Shown one piece after another: positions 23,374 to 31,637 of a DNA stretch of 36,601 bases; the stretch's first letter is position 1; each line of letters starts with the position of its first letter. The translations under genes were made by a program, and so were the position numbers. The DNA is from a bacterium (GTDB taxonomy: Bacteria; Armatimonadota; UBA5829). The notes under the pieces are model-generated. The model did not search any database and was not told the DNA's origin. It saw nothing but the letters and a program-made list of their open reading frames with translations. The DNA lies in contig JAJFTD010000181.1 in the NCBI GenBank assembly GCA_021373255.1, positions 1-36,601 on the forward strand, read 5' to 3'.

Positions 23374-23760
23374 ATCCTTTGAAAGTCCAACAAATAAGAA
23401 AGTAAACAAAAAATCCGGCCACTATGAATAATAGGGGGACCTCCCCCAGATGGGGCGGTTGCAAGGAGGGGACTCCGAGCAACTGCCCCTATTTCATGTA
23501 CGATGTGAGCGAGTGCGCGTTTAGCTGGGCTGTTAATTGGGAATATTTTCTGGGAGCCTCAGCGGTTGGAAAGTTTTATAGTCATTAGATGTGGATTGTA
23601 TTAAAAGCCTGCTTGCAAAATCGTCTTTCATGAGGTATAAAGCAAGTGGGGTAGCATCTTTCATGCCCGGTAGTTCAATCTGCAGAGGCGTTAAGAATTC
23701 TATTCACTAGCTCAGGTAAAAGACCTGAATACCGAATTTATTAAGAAATGAGGTGGGTAT
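23374..23760. other. Gap with two competing hairpin structures
   Basis: No gene is seen. GGGGG/CCCCC (23434-23438 with 23443-23447) is followed by GGGGCGGTTGC (23452-23462) pairing with GCAACTGCCCC (23479-23489) with a single G-U. Alternatively ATAGGGG (23431-23437) can pair with CCCCTAT (23485-23491), which excludes both. A small CAGGT/ACCTG hairpin lies near 23714-23728. The first group may be the terminator of the preceding gene, though T-runs are poor. No convincing promoter was found. Confidence 0.45.
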
Positions 23761-24231
23761 ATGAGATATCTGGTCATTATTTCAGTATTAGTGCTTGTTA
23801 TCACCAGTGTGTGTGGAGCGGATGTTATCAAGCCGCTTGCGCTTTCTAATAGAGATGTCGGCGGTGGCAGGCTCAATGCATATACTGCAGGTGTTGATAA
23901 TAGCCGTGGTGGGTTGAATAACATCGGCCTCCTTATCAAGTCTTTCGGCATAGTTACTTATAAGGACGACACCAACAAGTTTTTCTACGTCAATGATGGA
24001 TCCGGTCTAAAAGATGGGTCTATTCACTATGAAGGTGCGGTTGCTGTGGATAATGTGGGGCTGAGAGTAAGCTATGATAACCTCGCCACAGGAAATTATG
24101 TAAACTCTCCTACAGTGGGCAGCTATATAGCGGTTACAGGCATTTCAACCACCGTGCTAGTAGGCACAAGTGTTCAGCCGAATCTAAGACCGAGAAATAA
24201 CGACGACGTTCAGACAATCCATTTGCCGTAA
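23761..24231 (+). CDS. Small secreted OB-fold protein
   Basis: The 156-residue product has a signal peptide (RYLVIISVLVLVITSVCGAD) followed by one OB-fold-like domain: FGIVTYKDDTNKFFYVNDGSGL, then GLRVSYDNL, then VGSYIAVTGISTTV. The same core (YV-DGSG ... G(L/V)RV ... G-(Y/F)IA-TG) appears in the following 806-residue protein and in the 1103-residue protein, so this looks like a free-standing copy of a shared module. GAGGTGGG lies just before the ATG. It is separated by 39 bp from the next gene and probably co-transcribed with it. Ligand and role are unknown. Confidence 0.75.
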   Translation: MRYLVIISVLVLVITSVCGADVIKPLALSNRDVGGGRLNAYTAGVDNSRGGLNNIGLLIKSFGIVTYKDDTNKFFYVNDGSGLKDGSIHYEGAVAVDNVGLRVSYDNLATGNYVNSPTVGSYIAVTGISTTVLVGTSVQPNLRPRNNDDVQTIHLP

Positions 24232-24270
24232 GCGCAACATGAACCTAAGTAACAGCAGGAGGTTTCCCGT

Positions 24271-26691
24271 TTGGCCGTGAGTAGAATAGGTGTTCTGCTT
24301 ATAGGGCTGTGCGTGGTTTTCACAGCCACATTAACGGGCGCGTCTGCTGATTGTCCGCTGAACAACCTCAGTTTTGAGGAAGGCACCGATGGCTGGACTA
24401 GATACGAGGCCCCAAACGGCGATATGTTAGGTGCATTGCCGGTCGCAGGTACAGTGACCGGCTCGTCTCCCACGTTCACAATTCTCCCCCCATCAGCCCC
24501 AGCGGATGGCAACAAAGTCTGCGGGCTGGAATCTCACAATACCACTGCCAATGGAGGCGTCTGCCAGTCATTTAATTGGCCGGACGGACCTGTGGAGATA
24601 GTCGTTTCTCAATACGTCAATTTTGAGCTTGATGGCTTTCCGCTGAGTAATGGCTGTTATGTGCGCCTAGGGCTTGCCAATGGAATGAATGCAGATCGAA
24701 CCGATGTCTGGCAGTGGGTAGATGCGGGTTGGAACAATACCCCAGGATGGTCGGATGTCTCGCTGCAAGTTCCGGGTTATAACGCATATACTCTGTTCAT
24801 AGAAGCCGTTCAGCCAACAATCAATTCGTATATGATACCATCATACAACGACGTAAAAATGTCCACGCTTTGGGACAACGTCCGATGGAAGCCGATTCTG
24901 CAGATAGAGTCTATACAAGCGCCTATCGTCCCCGGTGATGAGTTGCGCCCGGATACCACCGCTACCATCAAATGGACTACCAGCAACAAGAGCACTTCTC
25001 GCGTGGAATATGGTTTTGATACAAACTATCCACTGCACGTGGACAGCTCTGAAAAGGTGATGGACCATACTATTCTGCTGGAAAATCTAGTGCCTTCCCG
25101 CACATATCACTACAGGGTCATCAGCACATTGGACGGTGTTCCTGATGCTGTCTCAGGAGACCGCACGTTTACCACTCCTATAGGGTTTTCCAATATAAAT
25201 GTAACCACCGAGGGCTTGAGAAACATAATAACATGGACTACCGACAGACCCTCGACCGGGCAAGTGGCATACGGCCTATCAATGTCATATGGCAGCACAA
25301 CTGCGCTGGATCAGAACACCTCCACCACACATCGTGCGGAGATTACTGGCCTGAGTCCATTGACAGTGTATCATTTCAAGCTCCTTGCCACGGCTACAGG
25401 CTATAATTCCGTTTCATCGGCTGATCAGACATTCACAACTATTGCTGCACCAAGTACATCGCTCTTGAACCCAAGTTTCGAGGATGGCCTCAACCATTGG
25501 GTGCAATACTCTACGTCTTATGGCGATATCATTCATCCGATTGATGGATTGGTGGGCCCATTTCCATCCAATGGTACCACTCGTTGGTCCAACGGCGCGT
25601 TTCGCGCCTGGGATGGCTCATATTTCATCGGAGCTCAGGCTGAAGGGACTTTTAAGAGCGGTGGCGTATATCAAAGAGTTCTATGGCCAGCCGGCACACC
25701 TTGTGCCTTGTGCGCCCGCATGGCAACGTATGTGTTGGGCAGCAGCGGTACTACAAATGTAAGAATCGGCATTGATCCCAATGGTGGCATAAATCCTGAG
25801 GCGGGGGGTATCAAATGGTGGATGGGCAGTTCGTCTACTAATGACGATCGCTGGTATCCCGGCGGTGTAATCGCTACTGCAGGCGCAGAAGGGATCGTTA
25901 CGCTCTTTCTTGACATAAGCCAGCAGGATTCAGTTGCCCAACGCGTCTGCGCCATCGATGATGCAACGTTCGGTGCGCCTATCGTTACAGATGTCACCTC
26001 GTTGAAGTCCAATAAACACTGTAAAGGTTTTACCCTCCAGAACAAGGTGGTGACTCAAGTCCAGCCACAAGCAGTGATCTATGAAGGGTTACCCTACTAC
26101 AGGGTTTATGTGCAGGAAAGCACTGTCCCCGCAGGTCTAGCCATACTCTGTGATTGTAATGCGTCCAACTTGCCTCAACCAGGCGATAAGATTACGGTAA
26201 CCGGCACTTTAATGGTTATGCAGGGAGAGGCGACGCTGCTTGCAAATGATTGGAATGTGACTCCTGGGCCGTTTGATATCCCGAATGCCTATGGTATGTC
26301 GCAGCGCTCGATAGGTGGCATGACCTCCAACCAGCCATCATTCTATGCTTCCACTGGGTTGTGCAATGTGGGTTCCAGAATGCGGTTATGGGGCAAAGTT
26401 ACTGATTCTGTTATGGATTATTATAACAACACTATCACAGTCTACTTTGATGATGGCTCCGGCCTGCAGGCTGATCCCTATACGCCGCTTGGTGTCAGGG
26501 CTACACTGATGAGTAATGGGCCTGTGGAAGTAAATGTAGGTGACTTTATCGCCGCCACTGGTGTGTTGGGCATTGAACTTGTAGATCCAGATTACACACC
26601 CAATTCCCATGATGAATTCCTCTCCTACATCCTGGCAACAAGTGCTTCTACCGATTGGGATGTTCTTTATCACGCTTCTCAGCTTCAATAA
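24271..26691 (+). CDS. Secreted modular protein: CBM-like, fibronectin-III-like and OB-fold domains
   Basis: The 806-residue protein starts at TTG 24271 with AGGAGG eight bases upstream and has a signal peptide ending near GASAD. Modules: a beta-sandwich beginning NNLSFEEGTDGWTRYEAPNGD (30-205), two FN3/purple-acid-phosphatase-N-like domains (about 210-300 and 305-395; SRVEYGFDT...YHYRVIST and GQVAYGLSM...YHFKLLAT), a second sandwich beginning NPSFEDGLNHWVQYSTSYGD (about 400-570), and two OB-fold-like domains (580-680 and 690-790; GLAIL...GDKITVTGT and YFDDGSGL...GDFIAATGV). The two sandwiches are clearly duplicates and look like carbohydrate-binding modules. No membrane anchor or sorting signal is found at the C-terminus. 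A role in binding polymers outside the cell is inference. Confidence 0.82.
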   Translation: MAVSRIGVLLIGLCVVFTATLTGASADCPLNNLSFEEGTDGWTRYEAPNGDMLGALPVAGTVTGSSPTFTILPPSAPADGNKVCGLESHNTTANGGVCQSFNWPDGPVEIVVSQYVNFELDGFPLSNGCYVRLGLANGMNADRTDVWQWVDAGWNNTPGWSDVSLQVPGYNAYTLFIEAVQPTINSYMIPSYNDVKMSTLWDNVRWKPILQIESIQAPIVPGDELRPDTTATIKWTTSNKSTSRVEYGFDTNYPLHVDSSEKVMDHTILLENLVPSRTYHYRVISTLDGVPDAVSGDRTFTTPIGFSNINVTTEGLRNIITWTTDRPSTGQVAYGLSMSYGSTTALDQNTSTTHRAEITGLSPLTVYHFKLLATATGYNSVSSADQTFTTIAAPSTSLLNPSFEDGLNHWVQYSTSYGDIIHPIDGLVGPFPSNGTTRWSNGAFRAWDGSYFIGAQAEGTFKSGGVYQRVLWPAGTPCALCARMATYVLGSSGTTNVRIGIDPNGGINPEAGGIKWWMGSSSTNDDRWYPGGVIATAGAEGIVTLFLDISQQDSVAQRVCAIDDATFGAPIVTDVTSLKSNKHCKGFTLQNKVVTQVQPQAVIYEGLPYYRVYVQESTVPAGLAILCDCNASNLPQPGDKITVTGTLMVMQGEATLLANDWNVTPGPFDIPNAYGMSQRSIGGMTSNQPSFYASTGLCNVGSRMRLWGKVTDSVMDYYNNTITVYFDDGSGLQADPYTPLGVRATLMSNGPVEVNVGDFIAATGVLGIELVDPDYTPNSHDEFLSYILATSASTDWDVLYHASQLQ

Positions 26692-26724
26692 AAACGGCCC
26701 CAGACTTGTGCAGCCTGGAGCCGT
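26689..26724. terminator. Terminator between convergent secreted-protein and S41 genes
   Basis: ACGGCCCCAG (26694-26703) pairs with CTGGAGCCGT (26715-26724) with one mismatch. On the minus strand TTTTTATT follows, so it is an intrinsic terminator for the S41 operon, whose stop is at 26749. Confidence 0.8.
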
Positions 26725-26748
26725 ATTGCGTTTATAGTTCAGCAGTCA

Positions 26749-28119
26749 CTATTTCTTTACTGCTTTGGCGGTCGTCTTGAGTTTATCTAGTGTATTCTTA
26801 GGCAAGATGCCCATCTTCACTTTCATCACCTTCACTGCTTCGTTGAGCTGAACATCATACTTCGGATCCATCGGATCGTAATCATCCTGCTTGGCCTTCG
26901 GTAGTTTCGCTATCACCGTTTCCGGGTCAGGCTGCTCAACAAAGTAATCCGGGGATATACCCTTATGGTGTATATCAGTGCCGTTGGGCGTTAGGTACTT
27001 CGCAGTCGTGATGGCGACCGCTGAGCCATCCTGCATAGGCATGATGGTTTGCACCCGTCCCTTGCCGAATGTTACCGTTCCCACCAGCGTTCCAGACTTC
27101 GTGTCCTTAATTGCGCCCGACACGATTTCCGACGCGCTGGCGCTGCTCTTGTCCACCAGAACCACCAGCGGGTAACGCTTGTGGTTGTGCTTCTCTTCCT
27201 CAACATACAGCGGGTTCTTTCGCCCGCCGCGTTCCTGGATAATTACCACAGGTCCGCTGTTGATAAAGCGGCTGCCTATGTCAACAGCCACTTGCAGCAG
27301 TCCACCGGGGTTACCGCGCAGGTCAAGGATCAAACCCTTGATATGTTTCTTCTCGAGTGCGGTCATAGCATCATTGAATTGCGGGTCGCTCTGCTCATTG
27401 AACTGATAAAGCCGTATGTAACCTATGCCGTTCTTCGGGTCAGCCATCATCGACTTGACCATCTGGAACTGCACGATCCGCCGCGTGATTACCACATTCA
27501 TCGGTTTGGTCCGGCCTGGACGCCGCATTGTCAACTTGACCTTGGTCCCCTCGGGGCCACGGATCAATTTGACTACATCCTCTATGTCCATGCCTTTGAT
27601 AATTTTATCATCCACCGCAGTGATAACATCATTGGTCTTCACTCCGGCGGTGATAGCGGGAGTGTTAGGTAGAGGCTCCTTTACGAATATCTCACCCTTT
27701 TTGTTGGTGTCGAGTTGAGCGCCTATGCCTATGAAGTTGCCCTCGTTCTCCTCGCGCATCTTCTTGTATTCATCGGGGTCAAGGAACCGTGTGAATGGAT
27801 CTCCCAGTGCGTGCAGTACACCTCTGATGGCGCTGTAGGTGAGTTCCCGCTCATCTACTTTGCTGCCGTAGTAGTCCGACTTCAGTCGCTCCATAACTTC
27901 CGAGTAGGTATCGATCAACGGAAGTGCATTAGCGTCAGAGTTACTTTCTGTGCGTGCTCCGGCATACTCCAGCCTCTGCGGCAGTAGTTCCAGGCTGGCA
28001 ATCCACTTGGACAAGCTAAACCCGCTGGCGCTGACATCGGGCGCCGTAAATCCGAACATAAATGCCGCAAACATCGTAAATACAAGCGGTATTATTATCT
28101 CAATCCGCAGCTTTTTCAT
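26749..28119 (-). CDS. ctpA: Carboxyl-terminal processing protease, S41 family, active type
   Basis: CtpA/Prc proteases cut proteins near their C-terminus in the periplasm. The 456-residue product has an N-terminal signal/anchor (residues 5-25), a leading helical region with YSAIRGVLHALGDPFTRFLDPDEYKKM, a PDZ domain (about 128-205; GIGAQL, ITAGVKTNDVITAVD), and the protease core with GYIRLYQF and LDLRGNPGGLL. The catalytic set is complete: Ser328 in SSASASE, Asp339, and Lys353 in FGKGRVQ, with the same spacing (11 and 14) as Ser430/Asp441/Lys455 of E. coli Prc. It is the second gene of a pair; its ribosome-binding site GAGGAGC overlaps the end of the upstream paralogue, five bases apart, so translation is coupled. 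Confidence 0.93.
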   Translation of the reverse strand: MKKLRIEIIIPLVFTMFAAFMFGFTAPDVSASGFSLSKWIASLELLPQRLEYAGARTESNSDANALPLIDTYSEVMERLKSDYYGSKVDERELTYSAIRGVLHALGDPFTRFLDPDEYKKMREENEGNFIGIGAQLDTNKKGEIFVKEPLPNTPAITAGVKTNDVITAVDDKIIKGMDIEDVVKLIRGPEGTKVKLTMRRPGRTKPMNVVITRRIVQFQMVKSMMADPKNGIGYIRLYQFNEQSDPQFNDAMTALEKKHIKGLILDLRGNPGGLLQVAVDIGSRFINSGPVVIIQERGGRKNPLYVEEEKHNHKRYPLVVLVDKSSASASEIVSGAIKDTKSGTLVGTVTFGKGRVQTIMPMQDGSAVAITTAKYLTPNGTDIHHKGISPDYFVEQPDPETVIAKLPKAKQDDYDPMDPKYDVQLNEAVKVMKVKMGILPKNTLDKLKTTAKAVKK

Positions 28120-28124
28120 TGCGT

Positions 28125-29507
28125 TTAGCTCCTCTGTCCGCCGGAAGCAAGCAGCTTAACGGCTTCTTTCAATTGTATATCATCCGATCCGGACCCTACT
28201 TGAACATCTACCTTGATACCCTTGCCGGTGTAATCCGTGCCTGCGGAGGTGAGAAACTTACCTGTGGTCATAATTACTGCGGAGCCATCCGGTTGTTCAA
28301 TAAATGTTGTGTAAGCGGAATCTCCATAAGTGGTCTCGCCTACTAGTCGCCCTGCTCTGCTATCCTTCACTACTGATGCGATGAGCTCTGAAGTGCGAGC
28401 TGTGCCCGAGTTCACAAGCACCACCAGTGGCTCGTGCCAGATGTCCTCGCTGCTGACAGAAGGAATATTAATACTCGATTTTCTGTCCCTCGACTTCACC
28501 ACGTAAGCTAGTCTCTTACCAGGAGTGAGATCAGCGGCCACTTGCAAAGCCGAATCAACTTCCCCGCCTGCGACGTCGCGCAGATCAAGCACAAGGCCTT
28601 TGGTTTTCTTTGCTTTCAAATTCTGAACCGCACTGGTGAATTGCTCGCCGGTCTTGCGGCCGAGGAAGTTGATTTTGATGTATCCAAATGCACCGTTTTC
28701 GATCACGGAACTAGCTACCGGTTCAACCATGAACACCTTGGGTTCGAGCTTGACCTTGATCTCTTTGGGCGAACCCTTGCGGACTACTGTCAGGTCAACG
28801 TTGTCCTTGTCCTTGGTGGTAAGCTGGTCCATCGCCTCGGTGATCAGCATGCCGTTGTCCAGTCGCTTTTGCTCTGACTCTAGTTCTTTGCGAAGAATGA
28901 GTCGGTTTGTCTTACCGTTGCGACTGTCTTTGATTATTTTGTTGGCTCTCTGGTATGGGTCGAATGGCAGCACATTTTTACCATTCACCGCCACTATATC
29001 GTCCCCGGCTTTAAGGCCGGCTGCGGCGGCTGGTCCACCCGGGATTGGGGATATCAATAGCAGGTGTTCTTCGGTGATACCGTTGGATTTGATTCGTTTG
29101 ATGCCGAGAACTGCACCCACACCGTGGAATTTGCCTTCCTGAGCATCATCTATTACCTTGTTTCCATCGGCGTCTACAAACCGGGTATTGACGTCGTTTA
29201 GCGAGCCAAGCATTACCTTGAGGGCGTCGTGAGTCATTTTGCCCTCGTCTTTTGGGGTAAGCTGCTCAACGTAGTGCTCTCGCAGGTTCTTAACTACACT
29301 GTATAGCGTCTCAATGGGCTTGAAATCGATGTTGGCTGCACCCTGCAGCCCAACGGAGGCGATCTGTGTTCCCGGCGCAAGCACCGGTGCGCTCTGCTGC
29401 GCTTGGGCAGCTTGCTCGTGAGTAATACTGTTCAACCTCATTCTATAACCTGAGGTGAAACACAGCGCAACCAGCAAGCCTATAGCGATTTTATGAATAG
29501 TCCGCAT
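28125..29507 (-). CDS. S41-family pseudoprotease paralogue lacking catalytic Ser and Lys
   Basis: The 460-residue product has the same layout as the gene after it: signal/anchor (residues 5-20), a helical lead with MTHDALKVMLGSLNDVNTRFVDADGNK, a PDZ-like domain (about 128-250; GVGAVLGI, AAGLKAGDDIVAVNG), and an S41 core with GYIKINFLGRKTGEQF and LVLDLRDVAGGEV. When aligned on the SELIASVVKD block, the nucleophile position is Arg371 (TARTSE instead of SASASE) and the Lys position is Asp396 (YGDS instead of FGKG); only Asp382 remains. The PDZ domain also carries an insert of about 45 charged residues. The frame is intact and the fold appears kept, so a regulatory or adaptor role is likelier than decay. 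GAGGG precedes the ATG. It is the first gene of the operon. Confidence 0.88.
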   Translation of the reverse strand: MRTIHKIAIGLLVALCFTSGYRMRLNSITHEQAAQAQQSAPVLAPGTQIASVGLQGAANIDFKPIETLYSVVKNLREHYVEQLTPKDEGKMTHDALKVMLGSLNDVNTRFVDADGNKVIDDAQEGKFHGVGAVLGIKRIKSNGITEEHLLLISPIPGGPAAAAGLKAGDDIVAVNGKNVLPFDPYQRANKIIKDSRNGKTNRLILRKELESEQKRLDNGMLITEAMDQLTTKDKDNVDLTVVRKGSPKEIKVKLEPKVFMVEPVASSVIENGAFGYIKINFLGRKTGEQFTSAVQNLKAKKTKGLVLDLRDVAGGEVDSALQVAADLTPGKRLAYVVKSRDRKSSINIPSVSSEDIWHEPLVVLVNSGTARTSELIASVVKDSRAGRLVGETTYGDSAYTTFIEQPDGSAVIMTTGKFLTSAGTDYTGKGIKVDVQVGSGSDDIQLKEAVKLLASGGQRS

Positions 29508-29522
29508 CTAGTCCCTCATAAC

Positions 29523-29550
29523 AAAAAATGCCGGGATTAACAGCCCCGGC
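29523..29550 (-). terminator. Intrinsic terminator within the S41 operon leader
   Basis: On the minus strand GCCGGGG (plus 29544-29550) pairs with CCCGGC (29530-29535), followed by six T (29523-29528). It ends only about 15 bases before the start codon at 29507 and downstream of the operon's own promoter, so it is placed to attenuate the operon. An alternative stem GAGCGCC/GGCGCTC (29548-29554 with 29580-29586) overlaps its 5' arm by three bases. Confidence 0.7.
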
Positions 29551-29655
29551 GCTCGTTCAACCCGGTCCGCACCATTCATGAGCGCCTGATAATGTAGTAA
29601 AAAGTGATCATGAATAACGCGGGCTGGAATACTTCAGATATACTGCACCAATTGG

Positions 29656-29683
29656 ATTATACCACACAGAGTCCACGTGTCAA
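29656..29683 (-). promoter_or_regulatory. Consensus sigma-70 promoter of the S41 operon
   Basis: On the minus strand TTGACA (29678-29683) and TATAAT (29656-29661) are separated by 16 bp, both boxes perfect. Transcription should start near 29649, giving a leader of about 140 bases. Confidence 0.85.
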
Positions 29684-29853
29684 TTTTGGCAAGTATCGTC
29701 ACATATTGTAACGATCAGCCGCAAGTGAATGTTCATGTTCCATAACTATAGGACGTGAAATTGGTTAGCATGTTCCCAATATCATCTTTGCGGGTGCCGT
29801 GTTATCCTTGACGGTCTTTCGCACCTGGTGTACAATCAGTTGATAATGACCGA

Positions 29854-29954
29854 TAAGCGCGAAAGCGCGTTCCCTGTTTCGGGAACAAGTTCCCGAAACA
29901 CCCTTAAGCGCGACAGCGCGTTCCAGTTTCGAGAACAAGTTCCCGAAACACCGA
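29854..29954. repeat. Two tandem 51-bp palindromic repeat units
   Basis: Each unit reads TAAGCGCG(AAA/ACA)GCGCGTTCC followed by a TTTCGGGAACAAGTTCCCGA palindrome and AACACC. Palindrome cores are at 29876-29899 (perfect, 11-bp arms) and 29926-29949 (one change). Units start at 29854 and 29905. The palindrome is related to those at 1474-1499 and 18316-18341. Confidence 0.85.
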
Positions 29955-29966
29955 GTGTGGAGACCT

Positions 29967-30599
29967 ATGAGAACAGAACTCTTGACTTGCCGCAGAATGA
30001 CTGCGGGGGTGGTGTATCCGCCCTACCAATTGCAGCAACAGCAGGTTAATCGCATATATGCGGATATAACCGAACGATACCCGTTTCAGTCACTTCAGCA
30101 CCTGCCTGACGGGGGCAGAATGGCCAACCCGAATGGTGACTTTTTCATCCAAACTACCCGGATGCAGGTGAATGATAATGTCGACTACTTCCAGTCTTCA
30201 AAGGAGAAAGCTCTCGATCTGTTCCGGCTGGCGCAGGACAAGCTAAAAATCCCGCAATTCATGACATTCGGTATCAAATTGACTGCATTCCTGCCGGTGG
30301 AAAGCGGAAGAAATGCGGCTGAACTGGTTGAGAGCTCGGCACTTGCTGCTGTTGTGGATAATCTGGACCTGCTGGGCCCTGGAAGACAAGGTGTGGGTTT
30401 GCGTATTGTTTTGCACCAGGATGGCGTCCACGAGCTGAAGATCGAGCCATTCTTCAGCGACCTTACGCAGCTATATGTAGAACTCGATGTGCAGCATCCT
30501 AATCCGTTCAATGATCTCTCGGTGCTCGAACCGCGTATGGATGCAGCTTATGATTATCTTTTCCGTGAAGTAAATGGTTTCCTGGAAACGCTGGCCTAG
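29967..30599 (+). CDS. Conserved-looking hypothetical protein
   Basis: I do not firmly recognise this 210-residue protein. It is soluble, with no signal peptide or membrane segment. A beta strand-rich first half (GVVYPPYQLQQQQVNRIYADITERYP, GDFFIQTTRMQVN) is followed by helices (SKEKALDLFRLAQDKL), then strands LRIVLHQDGVHELKIEPFF and LYVELDVQHPNP, and a final helix RMDAAYDYLFREVNGFLETL. The overall pattern faintly recalls the TIGR04255 family, which I cannot confirm. ATG 29967 has GTGGAG close upstream; a GTG at 29955 is also in frame but abuts the tandem palindromes. The following secreted-protein gene starts 46 bp later on the same strand. Confidence 0.65.
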   Translation: MRTELLTCRRMTAGVVYPPYQLQQQQVNRIYADITERYPFQSLQHLPDGGRMANPNGDFFIQTTRMQVNDNVDYFQSSKEKALDLFRLAQDKLKIPQFMTFGIKLTAFLPVESGRNAAELVESSALAAVVDNLDLLGPGRQGVGLRIVLHQDGVHELKIEPFFSDLTQLYVELDVQHPNPFNDLSVLEPRMDAAYDYLFREVNGFLETLA

Positions 30600-30645
30600 T
30601 GCAAATGGTTATTGAGGTAGAGGAAACCAAGAGGTAAAGTAGCTC

Positions 30646-31635
30646 ATGCTCCAAGTTAGATTGGCCTTGTGCTCCATGCTCGCACTGGCGAGTGTTTGTG
30701 TTCAGGCTGGCAGTCTTCAGCCGGTTATGCTGTCGAAATGGGGCATAAAACTGGATATCCCTTCGCCGCTCGAAAAACATGAAGTACCGGTTCAGGGAGA
30801 TGAAGTAAGCTCAGAGGCTTATGTTCAAGGCCGCTTTGTCTATATAGTAAAGGTCACCAACGCTCCTCAGGATGCTCTGGTTTCCACTGAAATCGAAAGG
30901 GTGATACAGTCGGAGATGAAGGCGGCTGCGAACCAGAAGCCTGCGCCGAAACGCTGGGAGATAGACCTTGCCGGAGAAGAGCTGATTAAGGGCTACACAC
31001 GGATTATACAGCTAGATGGACGCACTGTGGCCTCTGCACCGTTTCTTGCCAAAGCTATGGGTGGAAAAACGGCAATTCTCAGCCTTGCTATGACACCGCT
31101 TGATGCAGAATCTTCCCAGGTACTGTCAGTGGGTGTTATGGGGCCGGTAGATGCGAGCAGCGACACGCGCAAGCGGGCCGAGCAGTTTGCACTCTCCATC
31201 AAGCGCTTCCCGAAGCAGCCGGAAGTTGCACAAGCGCCTGAGCCGGTGAAAGTCCCGCCGGTAATTGCGACACCGCCTCAGCCTGCGCTTCGCCCGGCTA
31301 AGCCTGTAGTCCAGGCACCCAAACCTAAGCAACCCAAGGCGATAGTAAAGGTCATCCCGCCGTTGAAGAAAGGGCAGATCGAGCTTTCTGGAGCTGTTAT
31401 GTCCGTCGATTGGCTTGCCAAGAGCCTCAATATGTCTGTAGATAGCGTCACCCTTCCGGGAACCAAGCCGGTTGCTGTTTCAGGCAGGACCAAGCTGGTG
31501 CTTCTCGACAGAATCCCCGAGGGAATCGCCCAGGGAAGCAGGATCACCGTCATCGGCAAGAACGATGGTGTGGGTGTTCCCATCAAGGCTGACTATCTGG
31601 ATGTGAAAAGTGCTGCACCCAAGGGCAACTCGTAA
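30646..31635 (+). CDS. Secreted protein with Pro-rich linker and C-terminal small beta domain
   Basis: The function is unknown. The 329-residue product has a signal peptide (LQVRLALCSMLALASVCVQAG), an N-terminal domain of about 160 residues (WGIKLDIPSPLEKHEV... to FALSIKRFP) that resembles lipoprotein-like or PsbP/DcrB-type folds in its strand-and-helix pattern, a long Pro/Lys/Ala-rich linker (about 185-245, PKQPEVAQAPEPVKVPP...), and a small beta-barrel-like end (IELSGAVMSVDWLAKSLNMSV...GSRITVIGKN...PIKADYLDV) of the DUF5666/OB type. GAGG lies eleven bases before ATG 30646. The next gene starts two bases after its stop, so they share an operon with folC. Confidence 0.72.
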   Translation: MLQVRLALCSMLALASVCVQAGSLQPVMLSKWGIKLDIPSPLEKHEVPVQGDEVSSEAYVQGRFVYIVKVTNAPQDALVSTEIERVIQSEMKAAANQKPAPKRWEIDLAGEELIKGYTRIIQLDGRTVASAPFLAKAMGGKTAILSLAMTPLDAESSQVLSVGVMGPVDASSDTRKRAEQFALSIKRFPKQPEVAQAPEPVKVPPVIATPPQPALRPAKPVVQAPKPKQPKAIVKVIPPLKKGQIELSGAVMSVDWLAKSLNMSVDSVTLPGTKPVAVSGRTKLVLLDRIPEGIAQGSRITVIGKNDGVGVPIKADYLDVKSAAPKGNS

Positions 31636-31637
31636 TC

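Larger units (their letters stand above)
29508..29966. other. Divergent control region: S41 promoter and leader, tandem palindromes
   Basis: The minus-strand side (29508-29690) holds the S41 operon promoter and a leader of about 140 bases ending in a terminator. The + strand side (29854-29954) holds two tandem palindromic units, directly before the gene at 29967. Between 29690 and 29850 nothing clear is seen. No protein-coding gene is credible in the gap. Confidence 0.7.

Noticed and set aside
29854-29954. CRISPR array
   Set aside because: Only two units, palindromic throughout and directly adjacent, with no unique spacers and no cas genes.
29828-30049. 73-codon + strand frame before the gene at 29967
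   Set aside because: Most of it is the translation of the two tandem palindromic repeats, which accounts for its repeated peptide.
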